From Escarpia spicata (Eukaryota > Annelida > Polychaeta > Sabellida > Siboglinidae): DNA of 64,000 nucleotides. How positions within the stretch are numbered: position 1 is the stretch's first letter; every line of letters starts with the position of its first letter. Where the stretch lies: assembly GCA_963995525.1 (NCBI GenBank), contig OZ023209.1:8778888-8842887 (forward strand), in the 5' to 3' direction. The notes beneath the pieces were generated by a model. That model searched no databases and was not told the DNA's origin. It was given only the letters and a program-made list of their open reading frames with translations. Of the stretch, positions 1 through 14,339 are shown in pieces. Both the position numbers and the translations under genes were made by a program.

Positions 1-42
1 CTACCGTACAACACTATTAATTTAACACACATACATACTAGG

Positions 43-3492
<3,450 letters not shown>

Positions 3493-3652
3493 TTCAGTGA
3501 CACCAAGACCCACTGTCTAATTTTTATCTGCCTCTCGATTAAATGATTGTTGATTGTCATAAATCGTGGTAATCGAACGATTCAACTAATCTCTTGCTGA
3601 TTTCACAGATGACATAGATCATGGGTACTGTTAACAAATTTACACATAATTA

Positions 3653-3658
3653 AATAAA
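3653..3658 (+). promoter_or_regulatory. Polyadenylation signal of AGPS
   Basis: An AATAAA hexamer lies about 160 bases after the AGPS stop codon in AT-rich sequence, a normal distance for a short 3' UTR. No cleavage site was tested. Confidence 0.55.
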
Positions 3659-3764
3659 CAGTCATTGTTGTTGTTGTTTAATCAGAATGATGATGTATTT
3701 TGGGAGATGACTTATTGAATTACTGTTACATCTTGGAGCTATGAAAACTTAGTGTGAAATATAA

Positions 3765-3925
3765 TGGGCCTTGTATCAGCAAGAAAATATAATGCACATT
3801 TGATCAACAACAAAAATATAATGGGCCTCATATCAGCAAGAAAATATAATGGGTCTCATATCAGCAAGAAAATATAATGGGCATCGTATCAGCAAAAATA
3901 TAATGGGCATCGTATCGGCAAGATA
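3765..3925. repeat. About 31-bp degenerate tandem repeat
   Basis: Five or six copies of a unit of the form AATATAATGGGC(C/A)TC(A/G)TATCAGCAAGA follow each other, with some length variation and one diverged copy. No coding potential is apparent. Confidence 0.8.
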
Positions 3926-4439
3926 ATAAGTTGTGATGTAATTATTGTTATACAGATCATTAGTAATGTGAGCATTTCATAGAAGTATAATTAGCCGTGT
4001 TGAAGATACAGGTATTTGGTGGGGGAGGTGTTAACTTATCTGCAGTGACAATTTAAACAAAAACTAAATAATAAAGTTGTTCATGAATGAATCCAGACTA
4101 TGTAAAATTACAACATGCTTACCTAGCTTAATATTTAGCTTTGTATTTGTACGGTAATATTTGTATCAATGTCGATGTGGATTTGAATAATAAAATTGAA
4201 TAAATATATTTACTGTTCAAGTTAATTCTTTATTTCCAAATAAAAAAGTACAAAAAACTACATAGTGAGCATACACAAGATACAATAACATAATAGTATC
4301 AAATGGAACGGGAAAATTTGAAGTTTAGTACTTAATATGATACAGATGCTACCTAGTGTGAAACAGAAATATGAAACACTAGCAAGTACGTAATTGTAAT
4401 AGTATTATTTATAGTAATCCAAACAAACTTAATTTTGCA

Positions 4440-5290
4440 TAAGTGCCTGAATCCTTGGAAAACACTGAGAGACATATCCAGACAAAAGGGTTAGTCAATG
4501 TAAACAAATCTAAGCATTATTCGTGTTGTGAACAGAGGGATGGATATGTCTGGGAGCACAGGTGGATCAGTAAGGTTGTAAATGGTAAGTTTTAAATGAT
4601 GGTTGAATTGTGTAATATTTTCAACTGATCTAACATCACGAGGGAGCAAATTCCAAAGAGTTGCTGCAGCATTGGAAACGGCTCTAGTTCCAATGTTAGT
4701 ATTGACGCTCTAGTTCCAATGTTAGTATTGACCCTAGGAACAAAACGTAAATCAGAAGTAGATGATGCTGGATAGGTTTTCTTACAAGAGTTAGCAATGA
4801 ATATAAATATGCTTGTTGCTTACACGAAAGTGTCTGGTAGGTAATGATACAGATCTTAAAAATGATGCAATATCAGACACGAATCAAATGCAAAGACGTC
4901 GGAAGTGGCATTGAGTGAGAAAACCGCAGAGACCAAATCGCAATCCTTTCTAAGCAATTTTGTACAGATTATATTATTTTATGATATATTTAAGGGCAAT
5001 ATTGTGATTAGGGGAATTGCAATAGTCAAGTATATAAGAGAAGTTGCAATACATTTTGCAACAGAAAGAGGCACATACCGACGAATACGTCCAACATTGT
5101 GAATATGATAATAACATCAACAACAAGTTTGAGAAATGTGCTGTCTGAAATTGTCATCAAATATCACTCCTATATTTCGTGTTGAAAGTGTAGGCATGAC
5201 AAACTGGCTAATAATAGGTGTGGTGAAAATGCTTTAATTGTTTTCCTGCAGCATTTGTCCAATGATAAAACACTTTTATCAGCAATTAAC
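4440..5290 (-). mobile_element. Degraded L2/CR1-type LINE, 3' end
   Basis: Read on the minus strand, 4640-4700 translates to the LINE C-terminal pattern AAATLWNLLPRDVRSVEN, a hallmark of the CR1/L2 group just before the reverse transcriptase ORF ends. The stretch 5130-5230 (DNA) is visibly similar to 52590-52680, and 4440-4500 to 52115-52170, so this and the 52-54 kb copy are one family. Only the end of the RT ORF and the 3' UTR remain, with many stops. Typical 5'-truncated dead copy. Confidence 0.75.
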
Positions 5291-6309
5291 GTTATTAAAC
5301 ACAACTCGTTTCATGCATTTACAACCCAGGTCAGCATCATATACAGGCCTGTAAGCAGGGTAGTGCGATGGGTACAAACCCCCCCGGTTAAGTTTAAATA
5401 TTCTTGATAGGGAGAGGATATAGTTGGCTATTTTCGGAGTTTCAAGTTAGTTGCTTCAAGGGACGTGTAGTTAGGCGTTACAAGGAGGTATACTGCCGAA
5501 AAACACATCTTCCAAAATGTCTGCTCATGCAAAAGTGACATACAAAAAAGAACATGAAAGCATCACAACTGCGGCTTTTATCCAGGTCTTCTTGAAGTGC
5601 TATGAAATCGGCTTAGCTGGAGATAGGTCTATAGAGGAGAGAGTCATCTACAAAAAGGCGGAGTTTAGATGTTATTCCTGTTGGTATATCGTTGATAGAG
5701 GAGGGAAAAAGCAATGGGCGGCTGAGAACTGTTTCCTGGGGGGACTCCTGAGGTGACGGGAACCCAGTCCGAAGACTTTCCGTCCACCACCACTCGCTAG
5801 AATAGGGATGTCAGGAAGTTTTGTATCCACAGCAGTGGGGGGAACTTCAAATTAACGTGTGACGCCGCTCGGTCTTCTTACGTCACTGAGCGGTTAATTA
5901 ATACACATCTTTCAACGAAACTCTTACACTGGACAAAGATTGACTGCAATTTTGATTTTCAATGAGAACCACCACAAGTCCATCTAAAGATGATATGAAG
6001 ATCTTGTAATGACATCTACACCTGCTGAGGAAATACCATTGTGATTCATCACTTCATTTTAAGAGCGCATTATACATGGGTACACTGTGACCTGTCGTCA
6101 CATCACGGCGTTGTCATTGCCATGTTCTTTCGTGACAAGCGTCATGCTGGAATGCAGTGTTGCCAACAAACAAACCGTGCGTCTCGAGGTAGTCGCGAAG
6201 ACTGCCGTTGATGTTCTGTGTGCCGCGCTGTTGTAACCGATGTGTTCTCCCTCCTTGTTCCCTGCTGTACAGGAGTGAAGGCCAGGCACAACAATGTTTT
6301 GTTGTTGCA
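5291..6309. other. Intergenic, no recognisable gene
   Basis: Mixed AT-rich sequence. A 79-codon open frame at 5517-5756 has no domain I recognise and no splice or promoter context. The part after 6100 may be the eroded upstream portion of the hAT remnant that follows. Confidence 0.4.
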
Positions 6310-6696
6310 ATCGCCATGTACAAAGGTGATCTGCCATCTCCGAGCGTGATACCAGAAGAGTTGCATCGACGGGATTATCGCAATCGCGGCAAAGAGCCGA
6401 AGCACTGCCCAAACAGCTGTGCATAGGCAATCAAGGAATTCATGCAAGAATAATTCCTCAACATCTATGTATTGTTGCAATTGGCTTGTACAAAATCCGT
6501 AACGTCATGCGAATGCGAAAGAAGCGTCTGCGCTCTACGACGCCTGAAAACCTTCATGCGGGCCAGTATGGGCCAAGAACGTCTCTTCTCGCTTGCACTG
6601 ATGCACATCCACTATGATGTTCTTGTTGATGTCAATCAAACGGTGAGTTATTTTGCAGACCGTTTCCAACTAAAGAGTCTCTTGTATGAAAGCTAA
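6310..6696 (+). pseudogene. hAT transposase C-terminal (dimerisation domain) remnant
   Basis: The frame reads YKGDLPSPSVIPEELHRRD, then after a stop TSCECERSVCALRRLKTFMR and GQERLFSLALMHIHYDV. The order ELxxW-like segment, then S/CECERSxSxLRRLKTxxRxxMxxERLxxLALxxIH, is the classic hAT C-terminal dimerisation domain (Dimer_Tnp_hAT), closest to the zinc-finger MYM/TTF-type subgroup. At least one in-frame stop near 6424 and the lack of the upstream catalytic region show a dead copy. Hobo-Ac-Tam3 elements move by cut and paste. Confidence 0.82.
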
Positions 6697-6907
6697 TGTG
6701 CCACCGAGGCAGCTGAACACTTTCAAGTATTCAATCTGAATGCGCCAAAACTATCTGTCTTCACTATCTCTTCTGCTGCACATTAATTATGATATCCCTA
6801 CTGATTTCGATAAAAAAACAATCATTTTCGTATATCGTGCCATTAAAGAACCTCTTACATGAACGTTTTATTTGTGACACCATTCACATCAATATGTGTC
6901 GTGCCGG

Positions 6908-6910
<3 letters not shown>

Positions 6911-6964
<54 letters not shown>
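6911..6964. repeat. (TA)n microsatellite
   Basis: About 26 uninterrupted TA units, followed by ATCAAAAAACG. No function is implied. Confidence 0.97.
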
Positions 6965-6968
<4 letters not shown>

Positions 6969-6999
6969 CAAAAAACGAATCCCCCTGAGCAAAACCTGG

Positions 7000-7425
7000 T
7001 TAAAGGGCCTGCAGCCCATGCTTACTGAACACCTTCCATTCCTCCAACACGTGTTGTGTTTCTTGTTTGCCTTCTGCCATATCGTCTACATAGATCATCT
7101 TACTGAAAAACATCCTGCGTGCTGATCATCTTGCTGATTAATTTCATCACCATAACAAATAGCAAAAGGCAATAAGGGCACGTCCTCCTTTCGTCAAACT
7201 GTTGTTAACTGGTAACTCTTCCGACATTCCAGATCCAACCAGAACACTTTCCTTTGTTCTATGTACATTGTGTCCACCATACTGGCTTCTGCTTCTGATC
7301 TGGCACTCTCGTCTATCCCACTATTGCCGCCACCACCTCTTTTGGGACTATGTCATACGCCTTCTTCAGGACTACATATCCCACTGCTATTCTCCCTGGC
7401 ATCTCCTATTATCTACCAGCTGTCT
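7000..7425 (-). mobile_element. RTE-like LINE, downstream half of the reverse transcriptase (split element)
   Basis: On the minus strand this reads REMPGRIAVGYVVLKKAYDI then VPKE, the RT motif seen in RTE-type elements as FVDLEKAYDRVPRE, and further on KEDVPLLPFAICYGDEIS, which matches GSVLSPLLFAIVMDEIT of the same clade. Several stops and frameshifts are present. Its upstream half, with the EEQFGFR-type motif, is at 11010-11655, on the far side of the intact LINE. The intact LINE therefore seems to have inserted into this older element. Confidence 0.65.
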
Positions 7426-10400
7426 TATTAATAATAAATAATAATAATAAACTTTATTTATACACCATCAAATCCGGGACTAATGACCCCCGTTCACGGG
7501 TGTTTACAAATTGCCAATCATATAAGAAGCATAAAAACACTTTTAAGATAACAAATAAGAAAATAAATTAAATTAGCAAACAATATCCTAGTATATAGTG
7601 TATGCATATATATATAAGCCTAAGTATAGTAAAATTACGGGTAAATGCAATGATAAAATAAACGATTAGCAAAAGTGCTGAACAGCTGAACCTACTGGAA
7701 AAAATATATATATAATAAAAATATTTATATAAATAAATACAAAATAAATAAAATAAAAGCCTAATTTACATTAAATAATTTGATTAGATACTAAAATGTG
7801 ACCCTGAGATAAATAAGACTAAAAATTTATTAAAACTATATGCATGAATAAAGCAAAGGTTAAATTATGTCTGGCCATATTAGTTTGAGAACAGAAATGT
7901 CTTCAATAATTTTCCAAACTGTCTAGTGTTCTCAATCGCGCGTAATTCCAGAGGCAGAGAGTTCCACAATGTCGGCCCAGCACATGCAAATGCCCGGCGA
8001 CCATAACGTTCTAGGGTTACGCGTGGAACATTCAAAAGCAGACCACCGCCAGAGCGTAGGGTCCTGCGTGGTGCGTAACGATGTAGCAGTGACGCGATAT
8101 ACACTGGCGTGCCTGCATACAGTGCCGTGTGTACAACCATGAGTAACTTTCTCACTGGGAGCCTGTGTAGCTGTTGTAGGACCGCAGTGATAGATCGCCG
8201 GTCACCTCGTCGAAGTTGCATCACAACACGAGCGGTTGACCGTTGGACTCTCTCTAGACGGTGCAGCAGACGGTCAGGTATACCAAACAGCATCGCATTT
8301 CCATAATCAATTCTGGATGTCACAAGTGCATGGACAAGACATTTGCAGACACTGGTCGTCATTGCCCCTCGTACACGAGCAATTCTCGAGAGATGGTAGT
8401 AAGCACTTCGACATACATTTGCAACCTGCGTCGCCATCGATAAATCAGCATCGATTGCAACACCAAGGTCACGGACGATGGTCGATGTCACTACATATTG
8501 ACCGCATATGTCGACATGATCAATGAGTATTGGTCTGCGCAAGCTCGATGAACGTATAACAATTGCTTCCGTTTTGCTCTCGTTGAGAACCAGTCCGTTG
8601 TCATAGAGCCACGTTTTAACTTCACTGATGCAAGCCTCCATTCTGATGAGAGCATTTGTATGCTCAAACGGTGGAAAATCGACGTATAACTGCGTATCAT
8701 CGGCGTACAGATGGTGTTGTACGTCGTGTTGGTTGAGTACATTCGTTAGAGGCGCAGTGTAGGCGTTGAAGAGCACCGGCCCAAGAACCGACCCCTGTGG
8801 TACTCCGGATCTCATCACGGTACACCCAGACACTTCTTTCCCGACACGCACGGCTGAGGTACGACCGTATAGGTATGACGCCAACCACGCATGCGCTTCG
8901 CCGCATATGCCATAGCCAAATAGTCTCCGTAGTAAGATATCGTGATTTATTGTGTCGAAGGCTGCTGTTAAATCGAGAAGCACAAGAAGTACTCCACGAC
9001 GAGCATCAATCGCTTGCGCCACATCACTGTGAATGCGTAAGAGTGCTGTCTCCGCACTGTGGCGTGGTCGGTAGGCACTCTGGTAGACGCCCAGTATGCC
9101 ATTCTCGTTCAGGAAGCGTTGCAGTTGTCTTGAGACGAAGCGCTCCATTGTCTTCGCCACAAACGAAATGTTCGATATTGGGCGGAAGTTAGATAGCACA
9201 TTGACATCAGCACCTCGTTTTTTCAGTACAGGTACAATGGCGTGTTTCATCGACTGTGGGACTAAAGCAGTGGTGAGCGACGCATTAATTATGCGTGTAA
9301 TAACTGGACACAGCACTTTAATGTTCTGTTGAAGGAGTGACGTTGGCAGCGGGTCCAGTTCGCATGACTTGGTAGCAGATGCTAAAATTATGTTCTTCAC
9401 GTCTGCCGGTGAAGCAGCTTCGAAACATACTAAACGTGCAGCCACATTCGTCACTACGTCTTCGGTTGACGATTGAGTCATATTGCGGCGCAACGCATCG
9501 ATTTTCTCGGAGAAACTCTTCTGGAATTTCGCTGCAACAGTAGCTTGTGTAGCGTCCTCGGGTAGCGGTCGGTCTCCAGCTCGACCAAGTAGTGTGTTTG
9601 CGATCTGGTAGACACGTCGGATGTTGCCACCGGCACTTGTCATCTCAGTACGGTAGTAATGCGATCGTGCAGTCCTAAGTGATTTTCGGAACGCGTTGCG
9701 CAAACCGGTGTATATTTGACGATGTACAGTCAGTCCAGTTTGTCGCCAGTTTCGCTCAGCACGACGTAATGCCCGCTTCTCGTCAGTTAACTCGCTTGTA
9801 TGCCACGGTGTCTTCGGCCTAGCCGTGATAGTCCGCGAGATTACTGGGGCATGAGCGTTAACGATGCTACGTATGCATCCATCGTATCGAGTGAGGATAA
9901 CTTCAGGATTTTGTTCAGGAACGTTAAGATGCGATGCCGCGAGATCTGCGGTAAAACGGCTGCCGTCAATGGCTGAGTACTTGCGGTATTGGACGCGTCG
10001 CGTCATACGCTCTGGTTTAGGTTGGCGTAATCCGCATTCAATAACACGGTGATCAGTGAGAAGAGTTTTTGGCTCAACTGTTGTGGCTATGACGTGATAT
10101 GTTCCCGACGTGATAACCAGGTCCAGGATGTTGCCGCGCTCATGTGTTGCACTTTGCACATGTTGTACAAAGCCATGAGTCTCCAGTAAATCAGCCAAGT
10201 TCATTGCTTCGGCGCATGTGGAATCACCATATCGTGTGTTGAAATCACCACACACGACAGTCTCTGCAGGGTGGGCCGCGGCGATGAGTAAAACCTTCCC
10301 AACGTCATCTAGGAAGGAGCGGAAGTTGGACGTTGGCGGTCGGTAGACAACGATCACGCGAATGGTGCAACCAATACGGATATTACGCAGAATAACGCAG

Positions 10401-11010
10401 CAAGTCTCACTAGCATGAGTATCAATGTCAGCACGTGAAACTAGCTGCAATGTCTTTCGAAATAGTACTCCTACACCACCTCCACGACGGGCCCCACTGC
10501 GCGGCTGGTGAACGAACGTGAAATCCTCACCGCACAGTTCGGATTCGACAATCGTTTCGCCTTCTGCCAGCCAAGTTTCCGTTAAGGCGACGACGTCCAG
10601 TTCATGCTCGTCGATGTAGTCGCGCACTAGTAGCGCCTGTTTGCGAATGGATCTTGCGTTAATCAGGGCGAACTTCGCACAAAGATGAGAGGAGCTTCGC
10701 GCAGTGGAAGACCCATTACCCGAGCCCATCGAGGTCAGTGCGATCACGTTGGCACTGTTAACACCAGTTTGTTTATAAACAGAATTGACCTGACGGCACC
10801 ATCTGCTGGCCACGTTGGTTATTGGTCTGGACCGTCGTCTTATCCCGGCTGTTGTGCCCCGCCTCGTTGGTCGCCGACACAAATGCAGTCTCTCAATTGT
10901 TTCCGTCCACGGTTGACTAGGCGGCTGCACGCATTTCCGTAGATTCACCAACAATGTTCTGGACAGCGACATGCTTCAGCAGACACTACCACAAGCAGCA
11001 GCAGCAGGAT
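7426..11010 (-). mobile_element. L2/CR1-type LINE, near full length
   Basis: The element reads on the minus strand. It has a long intact ORF (7880-10972), a 3' UTR of about 440 bases and a short ATT/TAA-rich tail near 7430-7450, as CR1/L2 elements have instead of poly(A). The 5' border lies near 11000, where RTE-like coding sequence stops. No separate ORF1 is seen, so it is either 5'-truncated or a single-ORF subtype. It is younger than its surroundings because its ORF is unbroken while the flanks are full of stops. Confidence 0.85.
7880..10972 (-). CDS. LINE ORF2 protein: apurinic-like endonuclease plus reverse transcriptase, intact
   Basis: A 1030-residue open frame begins at an ATG. The N-terminal 90 residues are basic and unstructured-looking. 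Residues about 90-310 are an EEP endonuclease: FALINARSIRKQ, LTETWL, VVCGDFNTRYGD and LLTDHRVIECG carry the Asn, Glu, Asp-Asn and Asp-His catalytic positions. Residues about 520-800 are the RT: CELDPLPTSLL, FRPISNISF, YRPRHSAETALL, LLDLTAAFDTI, GVPQGSVLGP and the YADD box in [10 protein letters not shown]. The end, TLWNSLPLELRAIENTRQF, is the usual L2/CR1 C-terminus. It nicks target DNA and copies its own RNA at the nick (target-primed reverse transcription). No frameshift was seen, so it could be active. Clade L2 versus CR1 is not resolved. Confidence 0.93.
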   Translation of the reverse strand: MSLSRTLLVNLRKCVQPPSQPWTETIERLHLCRRPTRRGTTAGIRRRSRPITNVASRWCRQVNSVYKQTGVNSANVIALTSMGSGNGSSTARSSSHLCAKFALINARSIRKQALLVRDYIDEHELDVVALTETWLAEGETIVESELCGEDFTFVHQPRSGARRGGGVGVLFRKTLQLVSRADIDTHASETCCVILRNIRIGCTIRVIVVYRPPTSNFRSFLDDVGKVLLIAAAHPAETVVCGDFNTRYGDSTCAEAMNLADLLETHGFVQHVQSATHERGNILDLVITSGTYHVIATTVEPKTLLTDHRVIECGLRQPKPERMTRRVQYRKYSAIDGSRFTADLAASHLNVPEQNPEVILTRYDGCIRSIVNAHAPVISRTITARPKTPWHTSELTDEKRALRRAERNWRQTGLTVHRQIYTGLRNAFRKSLRTARSHYYRTEMTSAGGNIRRVYQIANTLLGRAGDRPLPEDATQATVAAKFQKSFSEKIDALRRNMTQSSTEDVVTNVAARLVCFEAASPADVKNIILASATKSCELDPLPTSLLQQNIKVLCPVITRIINASLTTALVPQSMKHAIVPVLKKRGADVNVLSNFRPISNISFVAKTMERFVSRQLQRFLNENGILGVYQSAYRPRHSAETALLRIHSDVAQAIDARRGVLLVLLDLTAAFDTINHDILLRRLFGYGICGEAHAWLASYLYGRTSAVRVGKEVSGCTVMRSGVPQGSVLGPVLFNAYTAPLTNVLNQHDVQHHLYADDTQLYVDFPPFEHTNALIRMEACISEVKTWLYDNGLVLNESKTEAIVIRSSSLRRPILIDHVDICGQYVVTSTIVRDLGVAIDADLSMATQVANVCRSAYYHLSRIARVRGAMTTSVCKCLVHALVTSRIDYGNAMLFGIPDRLLHRLERVQRSTARVVMQLRRGDRRSITAVLQQLHRLPVRKLLMVVHTALYAGTPVYIASLLHRYAPRRTLRSGGGLLLNVPRVTLERYGRRAFACAGPTLWNSLPLELRAIENTRQFGKLLKTFLFSN

Positions 11011-11655
11011 GTATTGCAAACATCTGCACTTTAAGAAACCATCTTGGTCTTCACTCGAATAGTGCTTATACCTCAAATCTTCCCATCTAGGATCCTCTTT
11101 AGCAGCTTGATGATTGGGCTTAGAAATGTGATGCCTCGGTATCACCATGGGTCTCGCACAACTCCCTTCCTCTTCAATATTGGGAGAATTAGCCCTGTCC
11201 TAAATGTTTTGGTACTTTGCGATATTGCTGGTAATATAATCATCTATGCAAATAATACATGAAAACAGTGAGGTGAAAGAATTACCTAACCTGAGACGTG
11301 TCAGTTCGGCGAAGTACTCGTCGAGTTCTGCGAAGAACTAGTCTGGTTCGGCATTGCTGTTGTTCGTCCAAATGCGTTGCGAGAGCGAAGGCGAAGCCGC
11401 AGTGCAGTGGTTGTAACGCCAAAGAGTCGATAGGTGTCTGACCGTTCGTCGAGCCTGCCGGGGCATTTCTTCTCGTGCATGCAGCAAATGTCGGTGTCTA
11501 GTCGGCCGAGCTCTTCGATTAGCTGGCCTCGTTTCGTTGTTGGCAAAAGTACACGAACGTTAAACGTACTGATGACGAAACGCGGAGTCGTTGAGTCATT
11601 GTCATTGTGAAGGTTTGACAATAACGGTATAGCAATAAAGAATGTAGACAACTAG
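11010..11655 (-). mobile_element. RTE-like LINE, endonuclease start and first RT motifs (split element)
   Basis: On the minus strand 11301-11651 reads FVISTFNVRVLLPTTKRGQL and ELGRLDTDICCMHEKKC, the start of an RTE/craniofacial-type EEP endonuclease. After a large internal deletion, 11040-11240 reads LPILKRKGVVRDP, YRGITFLSP, KLLKRI and EDQDGFLKCRCLQY, RT motifs 1 and 2. Stops and frameshifts are numerous. It continues at 7425 on the other side of the inserted LINE. Confidence 0.7.
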
Positions 11656-11823
11656 AGCGTTGGCTAAACTATCCACAATTTGTCGACTGTATTATTTTGT
11701 TTTACAAATTGGACGTAGATTCATATTAAACTTACAGGCTATTATGAAGTTCAGTCCCACAGGTGTCTTTACGCAAACGTGAACACATATATGAGTGTGG
11801 CATGTATTTTATATATTTATTTT

Positions 11824-12040
11824 AGAGAGAGAGAGAGACAGACAGAGAGGCAGAAAGACAGAGACAGACAGAGACAGACAGAGACAGCCAGAGACAGACA
11901 GAGACAGACAGAGACAGACAGAGCCAGACAGAGACAGACAGAGACAGACAGAGCCAGACAGAGACAGACAGAAGCAGACAGAGACAGACTGAGCCAGAGA
12001 GAGACAGACAGAGAGAGGCAGACAGACAGCCAAGTAAAGT
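11824..12040. repeat. (GACAGA)n-type purine-rich repeat
   Basis: Imperfect GACAGA hexamers with GAGCCA variants. Long repetitive open frames here (RQRQTE on plus, SVCLCLSL on minus) are composition artefacts. Confidence 0.95.
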
Positions 12041-12099
12041 GAACCTTTGTTCCAGGGCACAATACATTTTACGCTGATGGGTGGGCGCACGTATGTGTT

Positions 12100-12253
<154 letters not shown>

Positions 12254-12259
12254 GCTTTC

Positions 12260-13105
12260 AAGAAGTCATCGTAACAAAGCACGACACTATATTTTAGGAC
12301 GACCTCTTGAGGGAAGGCCGTCGATGGGTCAACTTTGACCCACTCAATGATGACGTTTCAGACTAAGGCCTGGTGGATGGTGGACCTCGAACGAGTAGTG
12401 ATGGTGTGCGCTGTCACCGTCACGAGAAACTTCTTTTGTCAATATATAAAATAATAAGCCTAACACAGATTCGTGTATTGCACCTCATGCAAACATTTGT
12501 TGTGGGACGATTTATAATGTTTAATACAATATGTAAAATCAGAATAATAATTGGCACATGTAAATCATATTTAGCAGTGATTGGTGGATTATTCCATGTT
12601 CTTTTCTACTAATGATCGTGTTTGCTATGTCGATATGTAATATGTCCGTCATATGAGTTTTCCATTTGTGTTTAGGCCTACATAATCAATAATCATGATA
12701 TACAGTATAAACTATATCAATTATGACATTCAGATTGACAAAATGTGTTTTGAGCTTTTTTGGTGAAATAATGAAATTTAAGTGTTTCGGGAGGAGTCAG
12801 TTTGTTTTCACGACAACACACCGTTTCCGAACGCGTAGCCTCATACGAGAAGCTATGATGACAACGTATTGACATTAGATGCTCCACCCCCCTCAAGCCA
12901 CGACATCCTCGGAAGTATTCAAACTCACTGTTCAGAGATTTTATTGACAGTGCGGTGATGTTCCAACTTTTGGCAGGGTATTCACTCACGACTTCGACAC
13001 TATCGGACATCACGTCGGAACAAGTTGTGGGTGTGTGGTGCAGTTGAACATTTTTCGCGCTGACGTTCCAATATTTTGCAGGAGTCTCATCTCATCTGAA
13101 AATAT
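12260..13105. other. Intergenic, nothing recognised
   Basis: No domain-bearing frame, splice-supported exon or repeat was recognised between the GT tract and the TA/CA tracts. Confidence 0.4.
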
Positions 13106-13109
13106 ATTA

Positions 13110-13150
13110 GGTATATATATATATATATATATATTATTAATACTCGATCG

Positions 13151-13224
<74 letters not shown>
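13110..13224. repeat. (TA)n followed by (CA)n microsatellites
   Basis: A TA run at about 13111-13135 and a CA run of about 37 units at 13150-13224, separated by a short unique spacer. Confidence 0.96.
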
Positions 13225-13225
<1 letters not shown>

Positions 13226-13379
13226 GGTAAAATTCTTACGTATACGTATATTATAAATATATTGTTCGGATAATGATCGCGTGCAGTGGTCATTAGCAGC
13301 AGAGAATTTAGAATACAATCCATACTCGTCTAAGAGCACAACCTGTACTCCGCTACATATTGCCAATCTACGCCATCGC

Positions 13380-14327
13380 AGCATCTGGACCTCATGGCAT
13401 GCTGCTTCCGTCGCAGCCTCCGGACCTCATGGCATGCTGCTTCCATCGCAGCCTCCGGACCTCATGGCATGCTGCTTCCATCGCAGCCTCCGGACCTCCT
13501 GGCATGCTGCTTCCATCGCAGCCTCCGGACCTCATGGCATGCTGCTTTCATCGCAGCCTCCGGACCTCATAGCATGCTGCTTCCATCGCAGCCTCCGGAC
13601 CTCATAGCATACTGCTCCCATCGCAGCCTCCGGACCTCATGGCATGCTGCTTCCGTCGCAGCCCCCAGACCTCATAGCATGCAGCTTCCATCGCAGCCTC
13701 CGGAACTCATGGCATGCTGCTTCCATCGCAGCTTCCGGACCTCATCGCATGCTGCTTCCATCGCAGCTTCCGGACCGCATGGCATGCTGCTTCCATCGCA
13801 GCCTACGGACCTCATGGCATGCTGCTTCCATCGCAGCCTCCGGACCTCATGGCATGCTGCTTCCATCGCAGCCTCCGGACCTCATGGCATGCTGCTTCCA
13901 TCGCAGCCTCCGGACCTCATGGCATGCTGCTTCCATCGCAGCCTCCGGACCTCGTAGCATGCTGCTTCCATCGCAGCCTCCGGACCTCGTAGCATGCTGC
14001 TTCCATCGCAGCCTCCGGACCTCGTAGCATGCTGCTTCCATCGCAGCCTCCGGACCTCGTAGCATGCTGCTTCCATCGCAGCCTCCGGACCTCATGGCAT
14101 GCTGCTTCCATTGCAGCCTCCGGACCTCATGGCATGCTGCTTCCATCGCAGCCTCCGGACCTCATGGCATGCTGCTTCCATAGCAGCCTCCGGACCTCAT
14201 AGCATGCTGCTTCCATCGCAGCTTCCGGACCTCATGGCATGCTGCTTTCATCGCAGCATCCGGACCTCATGGCATGCTGCTTCCATCGCAGCCTCCGAAC
14301 CTCATAGCATGCTGCTTCCATCGGATT
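13380..14327. repeat. 35-bp minisatellite, about 27 copies
   Basis: The unit is 35 bp (GACCTCATGGCATGCTGC plus TTCCATCGCAGCCTCCG). It is GC-richer than the flanks and contains the palindrome GCATGC. Because 35 is not a multiple of 3, each strand reads one 35-residue peptide repeat in all three frames, and the master unit has no stop on either strand. Stops come only from CATAGC variants. No start context, signal peptide or splice support for translation was seen. Confidence 0.97.
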
Positions 14328-14339
14328 ACATTAGAGTTC

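Noticed and set aside
5517..5756. 79-codon plus-strand frame starting MSAHAKVTYKKE
   Set aside because: No recognised domain, promoter or splice context; length is within chance for this region.
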